64,000 nucleotides of DNA from Ligustrum vulgare (Eukaryota; Streptophyta; Magnoliopsida; Lamiales; Oleaceae), in assembly GCA_963555705.1 (NCBI GenBank), contig OY743189.1:6837501-6901500 (forward strand), read 5' to 3'. This document shows positions 43,691 to 55,716 of the stretch, piece after piece. Position 1 is the first letter of the stretch. Each line of letters starts with the position of its first letter. The notes beneath the pieces are model-generated. The model was given only the letters and a program-made list of their open reading frames with translations, made no database searches and had not been told where the DNA came from. The translations under genes and the position numbers were made by a program.

Positions 43691-45398
43691 TCTCCTCCCA
43701 TAGGCCATCTAAACTACCCAAATCGACCCATCCACTACCCAGGCCCAATTAACTACTCAAGCCCAATAACCCAACTTCCTTCAACACTCAGCCTGCTAAG
43801 AGCCCCAACCCACTTTCCCTCCTTTCTCCCTTCACCGCGCTTCCCCTCTCCACCACCGGCCATCTAACAGTGGAGAATTCCAACCTCCACTGCACAAAGC
43901 TGACAGCCACCCCATCATTCTCAACCTCACCACCAAATCGATACCTCACATATCCTTCCCAACCAAGGCCCAAATCCCACTCGATAATCACCACCGTAAG
44001 TGATGAGATTCGAAGCGTGGAAGAAACGCCGGAAAGTTCCGAACTCAGGTTGTGGTTGGACGGATGAATCATGACCCGATATTCATGACGCGATGGCTCG
44101 ACGATGTGAAATAAAGAACCACGACTTTCGAAACACCACCACCACAAGGATTTGCCCAATCTCCTTGATAAGTCTCTGATTTGAACGCCACAAATATTCT
44201 AGCAAATATTTGATAGGTTCGATATTTGAACACCACAAGAAATATTCTTGATAAGTTCGAAAAACATAGAAATCCACCTATAACTTTTATTGAATCATCA
44301 ATAAAAACTGTTTATATCAAAATCGAAGTCTGAATTACAATGAATGGAAAGGAATATAAATAAGTAAAATAACATAGCCGCTAATTGACTCAAAATAGAA
44401 TTCTAATTAGACTAAAATTCTAAAATAGGCAAACAAATAATTAAAAACAAAATTTAACCTAAAAATACGCAAAAACCCTAATTTCCGTATGCATAATTGA
44501 CTTGCTGTTTTGAAGCCCCAAATGATGGAATTTGGCCATAAAATCAGTCGATTTAACTTTTGCTTAGTGGCCCATTTCAACTCGAAAAACACATGTTATG
44601 CATTTAATTCCGACATGGTTGACTGGATTGCACTTTTATTTGACTTGAATATTTAACTTTTTCCGTCAAGCCTGCTATGACTCCGATTGTCGAGGGTCCG
44701 GAACACATTAGTAAGCTTCGTATCCTTCACTGCGCTTCCCTTCTCCACCACTCTGATTATCGCCAGCAAACCACACCACCATCACTGCATCATTCTCACC
44801 CTAATCAGACCGGTCCCTATTTCCTTCTTCCCAAACAACAGGCAACATAAGCAATCGCGCCATCTCCGCCACTGTAAAGTCCCATTCCGGAATCATCCTC
44901 CACTGCACGCCACTCTATCATGTCATAATCTAGGATTAAGAGCTGAATGGAAATAGTGGGGGTTGAAGAAGAAGCGTGGAAAGAGAGGCTCACCAACTAA
45001 AATAACAGGAATTTAAATGGAGAGATGACACCGTTTCAGCTACAGGGCAGTAGGCACAAGACGACACCGTTTTATCATCTATTATTTACTATTCAGATTT
45101 TATGTTTTATATTTCACATTTTGTATTGAAAGTACGATTTTATGTTTGTTTAATAGGGATGAACTGAAGGAATCAGGTTGTTGAATTGGTTAGTTTCTCT
45201 CTCAATTTCTGATCCGTTCTCTTCCTCTTTTCTCCTCTTCCTCTTCCTCATCTCTTTTTCTGAATTTACTTGTAATCGTTCGTTGATTAATACAAATTTA
45301 CATTGAATCCTTAATAGTTCAGCTGAGTTCACATATTGAGTGCTAATTCATTTTTGGATATTCTGATATATTTGATTAATAACATCTGGGTTATTACA
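43690..45398 (+). repeat. E6 5' LTR (Ty3), left end unresolved, carrying a solo LTR
   Basis: The right end CTGGGTTATTACA precedes a TGGTATCAAAGC primer site. The LTR has a CT-rich segment (45190-45260) and GACACCGTTT twice (45027, 45063). A solo LTR (44001-44710) splits it. The start is not identifiable, so the left coordinate is approximate. Confidence 0.55.
44001..44710 (-). repeat. Solo LTR of the E1/E3 gag-protease family (710 bp)
   Basis: Perfect TSD GTAAG (43996-44000 and 44711-44715). The + strand start TGATGAGATTCGAAGC and the CCGAACTCAGGTTGTGG block match E1 and E3 LTRs. A TATA-like AATATAAATAAG is at about 44353-44364 (minus). Unlike E1, E2 and E3, no paired CpG palindromes are visible upstream of it. 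Confidence 0.9.
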
Positions 45399-45399
45399 T

Positions 45400-45411
45400 T
45401 GGTATCAAAGC
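45400..45411 (+). promoter_or_regulatory. E6 primer-binding site
   Basis: TGGTATCAAAGC, one mismatch to the tRNA-Met-type site, 1 bp after the LTR. Confidence 0.85.
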
Positions 45412-45432
45412 ATGTTGATTCATCTGGGAAAA

Positions 45433-46289
45433 ATGGCGACACGTGAAACTAGGCATGGAGTACTTACGGAGCAAATTAAAAAATGCGAAGTGGAGCAAAT
45501 GGAGTTGAATAAAATAATGATGGATATACATGGAACCATGACCAAATTTGAAGGGAGAATGAGCAATCTGAAAAGCGCAGTAATTGAGCTTAATAAGAAG
45601 ATGGCTAACGTGACGGAGAAGCAGGAATCCCTAGTCTCTATGGTGGCTCAGTTAGTTATGGGGAGCAAAAATGGTAAGGATACTTTTAGCGGGAGTACCA
45701 GTTCACCGGTGATAACAAAGGATAGGATATTATCTACTCCTCCAGGTAATTTTCAATCTAATGTCAGTAGATTAGTAGAAATGAATAACATCAGCTTACC
45801 CAAATTGGATTTCCCATATTTTAATGGTACTGGTCATCGCGAATGGATTTGTAATGCCAAAATATACATTGCCATTCACCAAGTAGAGGAACACTTAAGG
45901 GTGTCAATTGCTGAAATGTATCTACAATGTGAGGCTGACATTGGGTACCATAGCTTTGTTACGATGCGCCCAAATGCTAGCTGGGATGTGTTAACGGAGG
46001 CAGTGGGTCGAAAGTTCACTGAGACTGTTGGGAGAGAAGTGATGGAAATGTTTTCCAAAATTAAACCAAAAGAGGGAGTTAGGGAGTATCAGGAAGTTTT
46101 TGAGGAATTGAAGGCACAAGTGATGTTGATTATACCCAAGGCTCCAGAAACTTATTACAAATCTATTTTAACGAGTGGCCTCACAGATGAAATCAAGTCC
46201 ATGGTTAAAATAATGAAACCCCAAACCTTAGCTCACGCCTTTGAAATTGCATTACTGCAAGAAGCCTCCATTCATGCCAGAGATAGAAA
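45433..46289 (+). pseudogene. E6 gag (Ty3), N-terminal and capsid part
   Basis: An ATG at 45412 is also in frame, but the one at 45433 (MATRETRHG) fits better after the primer site. A coiled-coil-like N-terminus (residues 1-80: KKCEVEQMELNKIMMDIHG, VIELNKKMANV) is followed by the retrotransposon gag capsid domain. That domain contains LPKLDFPYFNGTGHREWI, SWDVLTEAVGRKF and EYQEVFEELKAQV. The frame is open through the whole segment. A 10.4-kb insertion after TSD TGCCA cuts it at 46295. It is one of the least damaged coding segments in the window. Gag forms the virus-like particle around the element's RNA. Confidence 0.9.
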
Positions 46290-46912
46290 TGCCATGTAAC
46301 TCCCTGAGTTCTAAATACCCGAAGCGTCACATCATCATCATCTCAAATTAACTTTGAAAATAATAATTTAGCGGAAAATGAATTTAATAACTGAAACTCA
46401 ATTCACATAATTTTATATATTTGACTCAAACGTGAGTATTTCAAAGAAATACTCAGTAGACTCGCGCACAATAATCATTTAACATTATAAATTAAAACAC
46501 ATAATCATGATATTCAAGTATCAGGTGTCTAACGATCACCAGTATTCTCATGAACAAGTAAATAAAATACAAATTCAAGTCTCATGCATTTAAGCAAGTA
46601 AATTCTCGTAACATAGTCTCATACTTAGAAAGCAAGTAATTCTCATGAACACAATCATACATGCTAAATTTATAATCCAAATAATCATTGATGCGCACTT
46701 TTGAAAAACATAAATTTGTAAATAAGAGTCTACCTTATTTCTCGAGTATTGAGCAAACGGGATAAATACTTTATAATATTCTCGCGTCTCGTCTAGCACT
46801 AAAAGTAAATAAATTAAAATTAGTATTTTGGGATTTAAAGTTTTAAGATGAAAATAAAAGCTTAGAAATTGAATTGAAAATCCAAAATAATTGGTTTGAA
46901 AAGAGTTGGGCT

Positions 46913-47300
46913 AAAACAGAATTTTCAGAAATCTTGGGGACTAAATCACGAATTTCAAAACTAAGGGCTAAATTCGATACTCTAGGAATTGGGGACTGAT
47001 TGAATCATTCTCAAATCTAAAGGACTGAAATGAAAAGATTCTGAAAACTGGGGACTAAAGGGATAAATTTTTATAAAATCAAAATTAATAAAACATAACC
47101 CCTAATAAAACAGAATTTTCAGAAATCTTGGGGACTAAATCACGAATTTCAAAACTAAGGGCTGAATTCGATACTCTAGGAATTGGGGACTGATTGAATC
47201 ATTCTCAAATCTAAAGGACTGAAATGAAAAGATTCTGAAAACTGGGGACTAAAGGGATAAATTTTTATAAAATCAAAATTAATAAAACATAACCCCTAAT
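46913..47300. repeat. 194-bp tandem duplication in the E7 LTR
   Basis: Copies 46913-47106 and 47107-47300 differ by about one base (GGGCTAAATTC versus GGGCTGAATTC), so the duplication is recent compared with the decay around it. Confidence 0.95.
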
Positions 47301-48223
47301 TTCTCTCTCACTCATAATTCGACTGAGAGAGAGAGGGCGATCGGAGGGCCTGGGCTCTCTCCGTTCAGGGCTGCCGGTGGTATGCCGGCGATGATTCCGC
47401 CGTCGAGTGGCGGCGATGATGGTGGGTAAGGGAAAAAACGATAAAGAGGACAAAAGGAGTTCGATTTTGTGCCAACTGAGAGTGGAGTTCGATTTTGTGC
47501 CAACTGAGAGTGGAGTTCGAAGTTGGAACTTGTGGTTTCTCCGGTGAGAATCCGATCAAAGGTGCGGCAGGAAGGTAAGTGTCTTGGGTAAGTTCATATT
47601 CTTGGTTTTGGGTTTTGGTTTGGGGGAAGATCATGTGGATATGGGAGTTGGGCAATGGTGGTCCGGTCGTTCGACAGTGGCACAATGGGTGGCCGATTTG
47701 TGAAATTGGAATGGCTTAGGCCACGGTGTGCGTGAGGTTGGCTGCCAACGATGGGTTTCGTGGTGATGGTGTTTGGACTGTGACGATGGGCAGGGGGTCG
47801 TTTTTTGGTGTGTTGGTTGTGTTGTGACCTCGCAGTTGACCATGGGGCTTTGATTGGGGCCTTGCGAAGTAGTGTCGAGTCGAAGGGAAGTCGACATTGG
47901 TGGTGGTGTTGTGGAATTGGTAAGTGGTGGCGTCATGGTGGTGTTGAGTCCGACTATGGGAGGTTTGGTTTGACGTGTTGATTGGGTGCTTGCAGTTGAA
48001 TGGGTGTTAACGGTGAATGAAATTGGTAAGGGAAGTTCAGTTTTTGGTAGAGGCAGCAGCGGTCATGGATTTGGGTTGAGATGGTGGATTCAGGCTGGTG
48101 GTTGGCACTGTGATGGATGCAGATACCAAGCTTCGGCTATGGCAGAAATTGAAAGAAAATTATACTTTTGCTGGGGCTAGCATGTGCATGTGTCTGGATG
48201 GTGTTAAACATGGTAGTTTAGGT

Positions 48224-49619
48224 TAGGGTGAACGCGATCCGGTTTGGACGGTTTTTGACATATTTTCAAACCAAACTATTTCAAGCGGTTTGACATTTTC
48301 TCAAACCAAACCAAACCAAACCATTTTTTGCGGTTTGGTTCGGTTTTAATCCGTAGTTTTTACCTATCGACATAATATAATATATTTTAGACGTTAAATT
48401 AACTCATATATTTTAATATAAAGATAAAATAAGTTAATATATAAGCAAATACGAGAATTAATAATGTTAGATGTTAAATTCATTCGAATTTGTTTTCAAT
48501 TCAAAATAAAAACATGAAATTAAAAAACAATTGTAAATTTGTAATTGCATTTTATTTGTTCACTAACTTCTTTCCGAACAAACATGATAGGTCATCGTCA
48601 TCAAAATTCTTAGAAAAATCACTATTCTAAGACATACCATAGCTAGTCATTCTTTTTTGCTTTTTATTTGAAACCATATACGGATACTTTTCTTTCATAA
48701 ATGTGTGATATGACTTGATAAAGTACAAGTACCGCAATTATTAGTATGATGCTTTTACAATTTTTCACAGTAATAATATTTTGTCTTGGCTCTCTTCTTG
48801 CTAGCTTATCTTTGTTGTCCAGATTCTGAAATTTAACAAGGAGTAAATTCTAAGAAAATAAATAAAATAATCGAATGATTTTGCTTGCAAAGAAAGTTAA
48901 ACAAGTGATATTCAAATTCTTACCCTGATTCGAACCTTCTGATATAGATCGAAACATCTTCCATGACTCTCTAAAATAAAATCAAATGCAGGAAGAAATT
49001 GAAAGTACACATATCACCTCTGTCTATTATTATAAGAATCTAATTGATATTAGTGAAGAGGAACTTAGAAGTTGGAAGGAAATAAGGAAGACGAATGAAA
49101 ACAGAAAATTAATGATTGAATTAAGAAGTGGGAACGTTTTTTGTTTGAATCTCTATTAAATGAGCATTTGAGGTTGGAGTATGTGATTTAAGGATGGTGT
49201 GGGTTATATGTTAATGGGATTTTAGGATTGGAGTATATTGTTAAAAGGTGGCATGAGTTAAAGGTTAATCAGATTTTGTGGTTGGACATTAGACAATAAC
49301 TTTTTAAAAAAAAATAAAAAATAAAAAAAAAATAAAATAAAAAAAAACAAGAACTTTTATTCATTAGATAAATTTGAAAATTTTTGAGAAAAAACTCTAA
49401 ATTTAAATGAATAAAAATTAATTTTTTAATTAAAAAAATTAACGGTTTGGTTTTGTTTAAGCGGTTTTTAAAAATTGAAACATAAACCAAACCATTTTGA
49501 AACGGTTTGGTTTGGTTTGGTTTGAAAATATTGGCGGGTCCATGTGGAACCGAACCAACGGTTTAAAACCAACGGTTTCGATTCGGTTTACGGTTTGACG
49601 GTTTTTTTGTGCAGCCCTG
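48224..49619. mobile_element. hAT element, non-autonomous (1396 bp)
   Basis: Perfect 8-bp TSD GTTTAGGT (48216-48223 and 49620-49627). Ends TAGGGTGAACGCG and (reversed) CAGGGCTGCACAAAA. Subterminal regions are packed with CGGTTTGGTTTGG / CCAAACCAAACC units (48230-48350 and 49440-49600), the usual place for hAT transposase-binding motifs. No transposase ORF is recognisable; the centre is AT-rich. Confidence 0.93.
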
Positions 49620-49627
49620 GTTTAGGT

Positions 49628-50651
49628 TACATCTTGATTTATGGAAGACTTGTAAGAATTTTGGAAATAAGTATTGATTGTGGAAGGAAAGACTTGTGAA
49701 GGAAGAAATTGTTGAACTGGTTGGACCAAGAAATTATTTATTGGGTTTTAAATGAGTTTGAATGATCGATAAAACATTTGGACTTAGAGAGTTGGATTGG
49801 ACCAAAAATAGTTTGAACTCGAAATAATTAAAGTTTTGACTTCAAATAAGTTGTGAGGGAAGTTACACTGATGCCATGTAATGAAACCTCCTTTTCCAAT
49901 TTGACATGATGAATATCTTTATTCCAGGAATGTCATCGTGTTGTATATGAATTGTAAATATGTAATGCTAAATTATAGGATTAAAAAATGGAAATTTATT
50001 TATCAAAAAAAAAAAAAAAAAAAAGAAAAGAAAAAGAAAGGAAATTTATTAGTACGAGGGAAAGCAAAAAAAAATCAGTTACAACCTCCATGATCGTAAC
50101 TGAAACCCAATCAATAATCCAAAAAATATTCCATTTGGAGATATCAATCCCGGTAATTCAGTACCTGAAGTTATGCATAACTTTATAGAATTCGAAAATG
50201 AACAGATTCCACAAAATATCCAATTAAGTCCTACATGTAATATGGATCCTGATGCTTTCGTTTCGGCAAGACAACATAACTGAGAAGCAAACACTCGAAT
50301 ATGAATCATATAATAGTCTGCAAAGCCATCGTCAATAGGATCAGAACATCATATTGATTTGTTCCCTATTTTATAATTCATACCATAGTATCCTCGAGAA
50401 ATATCAGGTAACACGTTTTTCATCAATCATTACTGAGATGTGTGGTTTTATTCCTGGTGCATTTTACAGTGTAATGATCCGTCACTATCGATTGTCGTCG
50501 AACCTTTTAGCTATCAGAACGATGAAACATGACCAGGATCTTCCAACGGCTTACCTATTTGTATATTTTTTATAGATTGTCAGTACTTTTAATCTGATTA
50601 TAGGTTATAGATAACCGATGTTGAATAATACAGGTTTCAGCGTTGAAATTA

Positions 50652-50719
<68 letters not shown>

Positions 50720-51141
50720 GTGCGCGCGCGCGCCCGCGCTTTTTTCGGCATAACTCTGCATCCCTAATCGAACATCATCGAATATTCATAAAATCAGTCC
50801 ACTGATGCATGATCCTTCTTTGACAACATCATAAATGTAGATATAATTTATAGTTAAAAAAAATAAATAAAAAAATAAAAAAAGTGATAAAAATGTTCAA
50901 ATCGGAATGACACTGTTTTAATTTCAAAATCATGGTTTTTGAGGGAAAAATCATTATCACATGTTACACCCCCTTGTCGAATCTGAATTTGTGGGGATGA
51001 TTCTTTTTTTCAAAAATGTGATGGGTGGGATCTATGCTTACCAAATTTTAATGTGCACAGATTACCAAAGTGATCAGATTTCAACTATATACGTTCGTCT
51101 TTGACCCTTAGATATGGTATTTAATCTGCCTAACTCATCTT
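49628..51141. other. LTR remainder plus unidentified insert with poly-A and (AT)n
   Basis: 49628-49874 looks like E7 LTR sequence. An A-tract with AAAAG units (50006-50040) could be a retroposed 3' end. A 60-codon + frame near 50106-50283 (FGDINPGNSVPEVMHNF) looks protein-like but is unrecognised. A (TA)n tract at 50653-50708 is followed by TATG and (CG)n. Low information otherwise. Confidence 0.4.
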
Positions 51142-52046
51142 AGGGTTGTTATATTATCACCACAAAAATTATTTCCTACACCACACTTTTAATTATTTTC
51201 ATTATTTATAAAAACTAATATAAATAAAATTACATAAATAACCTTTTAATTTTTTTCCACTAATTCCATAATCTCTAAAATAATTTTCTCTCTCACTAAT
51301 TTTTTTATTTACACCACAGTCTCTTCCGATCAAATAGTCTTCTTCTCCATCGTATTCATTGTTCCTCTGCAGCGGCATCGCTTAATTCCCCACTTCCTTT
51401 CAAACTTTCAATGTCGTCCTCCAATTCACATTTCTCCACATCATTGGTTACAAATTCAAATGCGAAATCGGGTTCAGGTCCAAACCAGGAATGAAGTTCG
51501 GTGTCGCTGTTGGCATCTGAGAGTTGTCCCTGAAAGTTACCGATCTTATGGCTCAACACAATTGGAACGGCTTGTACTGCATCGCCTCTTTGGTAATCAC
51601 GCTCCCTATATTCATCTCCCTTTCCCCGACAAAAAACATCACCGATAACGCCGTTCCACCGCCTTCATCCACCAAATTTCCCAGTGAGATGGGGATGAGG
51701 ACCCTTAAGGGGATATTGTAGGAATTTCTATTAAGCCCAACTAAAAAATTTTCAGGGAATGTTCAATCCCAGAGTGGGACTTTTTTTGATAAACCGGAGT
51801 GGGGATTAAAGGGGCGGGTTCGCGACCGGAAATGTTCAGATGAGGCTTTAGTAGTCTGAGAAGGGAAACGTAGGAGCGATCTGGGATGTGGTGTACATAT
51901 TAATATTTTTTTAATTTTATAATTAGATATAAAGGGTATATTTGTATATGTATTGTGGTGTATTTATAAAATTTTTATTTAAATAGTGGTGGTAATATAA
52001 TGTTGTGTATTAAGTAGATATTGTGGTGACAATATACTTTGCCCTG
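51142..52046. mobile_element. Mutator-like or MITE-type element with long imperfect TIRs and a GC-richer core
   Basis: Left arm AGGGTTGTTATATTATCACC; right arm reversed AGGGCAAAGTATATTGTCACC. Similarity continues for about 80 bp (CACCACA, TACACCACA, AATAAAAA blocks). The core (51300-51900) is less AT-rich and has frames on both strands (minus 51356-51559: WFGPEPDFAFEFV; plus 51524-51721). It may be captured gene sequence. No exact 9-bp TSD was found. Confidence 0.5.
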
Positions 52047-53143
52047 ATCTTAAAACTGCCGTTATAATTTATTCTATTTTTTGTGAATGATTTCATCTGA
52101 CAAACAAAGTGAAAATCTGACCCCATTTCTTGTAACAAGATATGTCAAGTTTAACAGTGTTTTTACACTTTGGAGGTGTGTCGGATGAATCAAACAAGTA
52201 TATTGATTTCAATGGTCGGTCGAAACATTACTAAAAGGAAAAGAAGTTCTACATGGACCTGAAAAGGTAATTTGATAAACACATGACGTGTGAATTTGGT
52301 GTACCTTGTAAATGATAAAAATGAGTAACTTGCTTTTATATTTAATATGTAACATATGTGTCGTGACCTTTCAACATGGAATGACTGGATGGGGACAATG
52401 GGGTCAAATTAGGATACAACTACAGGTGCAAAGGCATATCACGTTAATTAGCCGTAATTTATAATTCAAATAATGCCAGATACATTTGCTGATCCTTGTT
52501 AATTAAGGATTGTCTTATTCCAATTTTTTATTTGGTATGTTAAAACATTATGATGTGGCGATGTATTTATTCGGATCTTGGATTTTGAAATTCTTGGTTT
52601 CAACTTGTCATCTGCTAATTGCCAATATCAGGCATTTATTACCCTTCTAATAACCCTTAAAATCTATATGCAAAATGGTATGCATGAGCCTCTCACGTCT
52701 TGGACTCCTGGTCGGTATTTTTCAATAGTCTAAAAATTATTTGTAATGCGAATTACAAGCCTACCAGGCAGTGTTTATCAATAGCTAGAAAGGATGATGC
52801 TGTCATATTTCCTTATTTTTTGTCTATTAAAGCATTCCATCATTGTAGAAGGTATTAGTTGAAGAAAAAGACATCATAGAACATCAATATAATTTTTTAC
52901 ATTATTTTCATCCATTAACATGAGCATATTACCAGGAAAATCGTGGCATGATTCCATTGAATGGAATGCCGTAATCAAATGAGCCAATTGAAGGGACTGA
53001 AACTAATACTGTAGAGGCTGCATAACTTATTAGCTTTAGAGGCCGACATGATAGAGCTGCATTTTAACTTTTTGCATCATTTCAACTTTTAATAGCTAAT
53101 ACTTCCAAACAAATCGTCTAACATTAGCAACTGTTTCCACATT
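52047..53143. other. Unannotated AT-rich region
   Basis: No ORF, repeat or element end that I can support. Confidence 0.5.
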
Positions 53144-53148
53144 ATGAA

Positions 53149-53917
53149 TGATGGAAAATTGTGTTTCCAAATGGTTGTTCAAATATTTAAAGATGATAAG
53201 ATGAAGTACACAATTAAATCAATACAAAGAGGTATTGATAAGGAAGACAAAAGAATGAGAAAAACAAGAACATAAGAGGTCAAAATATGAACCACGCGAT
53301 CGCGTGGTTCATGGTCCAGCGATCGCGTGGTTGAACAGATTTGAGTCTATTCAAAATAAAGAGGCATCACGCGATCACGTGAGCCTTGTACCACACGATT
53401 GCGTGGTCCGAAAGGCACCTTTTGGTGCCTAAGTTGGTTTTTTGCACCTAAAGGTGCCCTTTTGTCTAAAAGGTGTGTACTTTCATAAAAGGTGGATTAA
53501 TCTCTATATAAAGGATGTTATATTGATCAATTCAATATATGAAATATGAGGGAGTACATCCATAAAATATAGAAGCCATTTTCCACCAAAATCAATACTC
53601 AATTTTTCAATTGGTTTTTTGTTCATTTTCCATGGATTATTAGTGCTTAATAAATACATGGTTTGAAGGCTTGATTAATCCGCTAAAGCATTTGCTATCT
53701 AAACCTTTAAGCATCTCGAACGAGAGGGAGCAAATGTACTTTTAGGACAAAGTGTAATCACGTGTTCAAGCCTCTCGTTTGATTCCATAATTCGGCGTTA
53801 TTCCATTTATATCATGATTTCAAGTGGACGTTTCCATGTGTTTTGACTTGTGATTCTTCAAGTGGCATTCGACGATTTCATCTCCAACCTCTCGAGGTAA
53901 GTTCATATTTTATAACA
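53149..53917 (+). repeat. Solo LTR (769 bp) with CCACGCGATCGCGTGG motifs
   Basis: Perfect TSD ATGAA (53144-53148 and 53918-53922). Ends TGATGGAAAATTG and TTTTATAACA. U3 holds two pairs of a GCGATCGC-centred palindrome (53292-53407), then a TATA-like CTCTATATAAAGG at 53502-53514, giving + orientation. AGGTAAGTTC lies 20 bp before the LTR end. Not alignable by eye with other LTRs here; superfamily unknown. Confidence 0.88.
53292..53407. repeat. Paired CACGCGATCGCGTG palindromes
   Basis: Cores start at 53296/53319 and 53371/53395; spacings 23 and 24 bp, pair-to-pair distance 75 bp. The first copy is the perfect 16-base palindrome CCACGCGATCGCGTGG. The other three carry one to three changes. Confidence 0.93.
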
Positions 53918-54499
53918 ATGAATTCCCTGTTGCATATGTTTTCTACAAAGCAAATACGTTAGAATAAAAACTGACCGCATATTATCTTTCAAATTTGCGG
54001 CCAACTGAATTATTTGAAATTCACATCAGAAATTTTATGTTCATATGGTGGCAGATGTTCCAAAAAAAAAAAAATGCTGGCCGGTTTCACATGATTTGTG
54101 TTTATTTTGCGGGTCTAATTTTTACTGATAATATGATCTGTGAAAGGTGTTGATGCAATGATTGAAAGGTTAATATTAAAATTTATGCAGCGTGTCATGT
54201 AGGCTGATTATCCAGATACAAAATTATAGCTAATCAGTTCCAATGTTTCCTTGATTTCTCATTCTCGTACAACTAAATTAGAAAATTTCAACACATTGTA
54301 ACCCGTTACAATTTTAGCAAATGCATTGTGAAACAAAAGAACGTGTCTTGAAATTACAGTTATCAAATTGCCCCCTTTTTTGCACAAAAGGTGAATGCTT
54401 CTTCAAATGTTATCATGTAAATGAAAGAACCCCAAATCCTATTTTTGAAGAATCAAGGGCAACCAGAAGGAAATGAAAAATCAACTAAAATTGGTATCA
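53918..54499. other. Unannotated spacer (probable intron/3' flank of the gene fragment)
   Basis: AT-rich, an A-tract at 54062-54074; no ORF. On the minus strand it would lie downstream of the coiled-coil fragment. Confidence 0.4.
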
Positions 54500-54910
54500 T
54501 AATCAACGGCCATGTTCAAACCGGATTTATTGGAATCTCTCGACTCATTTTTGTGAGTTTATAAATCACACTAGCTGGAGATTCAATCCCCAGTTGTGTT
54601 GCTTCCAATTGGAGTTCCTTAATTACTTGTTCCCCAACAGTCTTTTCACCCATTTTCTTTTGCCAGAGCCTTGAGCTGTTTTAATTCATCACAATCTCTG
54701 ACTCTGATACTTTCTTCCTTTGTTAGTTCCTGCTTTATGGTTTCCAATTTGCCAACAATCGTCTTTATCTGCTTGTCTATATGGTGAGGGCCCTTTTTGC
54801 TGCAACAACTTCCATCTCCTTTGCTCTCAAACTTTCTTGGGTAAATTCAAGTTCGGTTTCAAGGGTTTTATTCTGCAACTTAAAATTTTCAGTTGATATC
54901 TCCGGTAACA
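54500..54910 (-). pseudogene. Host gene fragment: coiled-coil exon
   Basis: Minus frame: LQNKTLETELEFTQESL, RAKEMEVVAAKRALTI, then after stops/frameshifts KKVSESEI, LWQKKMGEKTVGEQVI and KELQLEATQLGIESPASVI. The heptad-rich, Glu/Lys/Leu pattern indicates a coiled coil, and the quality of the codons suggests a genuine plant gene, not a transposon. I do not recognise it with confidence; a chloroplast or cytoskeletal coiled-coil protein is possible. Broken by at least two lesions. It lies in the same orientation as the exon at 55008-55150, probably the same gene. Confidence 0.55.
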
Positions 54911-55007
54911 ACAGGTGATTGGTATAATCACGTGTGCTCAAAGCATAATAGAAAATGATTAGCTTTGACCAAAAAGGAAAAAAAATAAGAAGAAGAAATA
55001 ATTAGAG

Positions 55008-55150
55008 CTCACCATAAACACCAACAACATCCATATCTGGAAAATCATTTTGAATCAAGTCCAGAACATTATGAACACCTTTAGATACTATGTTCATCCC
55101 CATGGCATCACGTGCCGCAGCTAAATCGGATGTAAAGATTCTTCCCTACA
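55008..55150 (-). pseudogene. Host gene fragment: exon upstream of the coiled coil
   Basis: Minus frame [44 protein letters not shown]. It ends close to a GT donor (GAGCTC/TAATTA region at 55005) and is preceded by a TAG stop and further open sequence to about 55205 that starts after CACAG. Looks like an internal exon of the same gene as 54500-54910. Function unknown. Confidence 0.55.
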
Positions 55151-55342
55151 ATAGCACACTGAATACCTTATAATCTTGCAAATCGGCTCGACCTGTGACT
55201 AGAAAACACGTTTAAGAAAGAAAGCCTCAGAGAATGATTTTAAAGTCTACAGAAATACCACTAATCAAACACGAAAGGAAAGATATAAACCTTTAATAAG
55301 AAAATAGATATATGCATATTTATTTTCTTCATAACAATAATC

Positions 55343-55453
55343 ATTTTATGGATGATTCCGATCGAGAGCAAGTGCGCAATGATTGATGTCACCAGGTGGT
55401 GGATGCAATTTTCCAATCGAAGAAATGGACTGAACATCAGATTTTGAAGTTCT
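55343..55453 (-). pseudogene. Host gene fragment: short exon-like ORF
   Basis: Minus frame KSDVQSISSIGKLHPPPGDI, NHCALALDRNHP, then stop. Protein-like composition; no family recognised. Could be the upstream exon of the coiled-coil gene. Confidence 0.4.
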
Positions 55454-55716
55454 CTGGTGATCTTTTCTTCCCTGATTTGGATTTCTTCACCGATAGTCCA
55501 AATGAATGGTCTTGAAGTTTGAAACCTGGAAAAGAACTATGCTGGCAGCACAATCAAGCATTACACACAATTGGAGGGCAGTTTTAAACTATCTTGAACA
55601 CACTGGCTTTCCAATAAGTTTAAAAAGACAATGCTAATCTTGGAACGGATTTTTTTTTTTTTTTTTTGAAATAGAATTGTGAATGAGATATGCTAACCTT
55701 AAAGAAAACCTCCCTC

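Noticed and set aside
45412..45432. Upstream ATG as the gag start of E6
   Set aside because: In frame, but it overlaps the primer-binding site region; the ATG at 45433 followed by MATRETRHG is more typical. The choice is not proven.
49853..49874. LTR-like end (GTGAGGGAAGTTACA)
   Set aside because: Resembles the reversed E7 start, but no TSD or partner end could be matched, so I did not call an element boundary.
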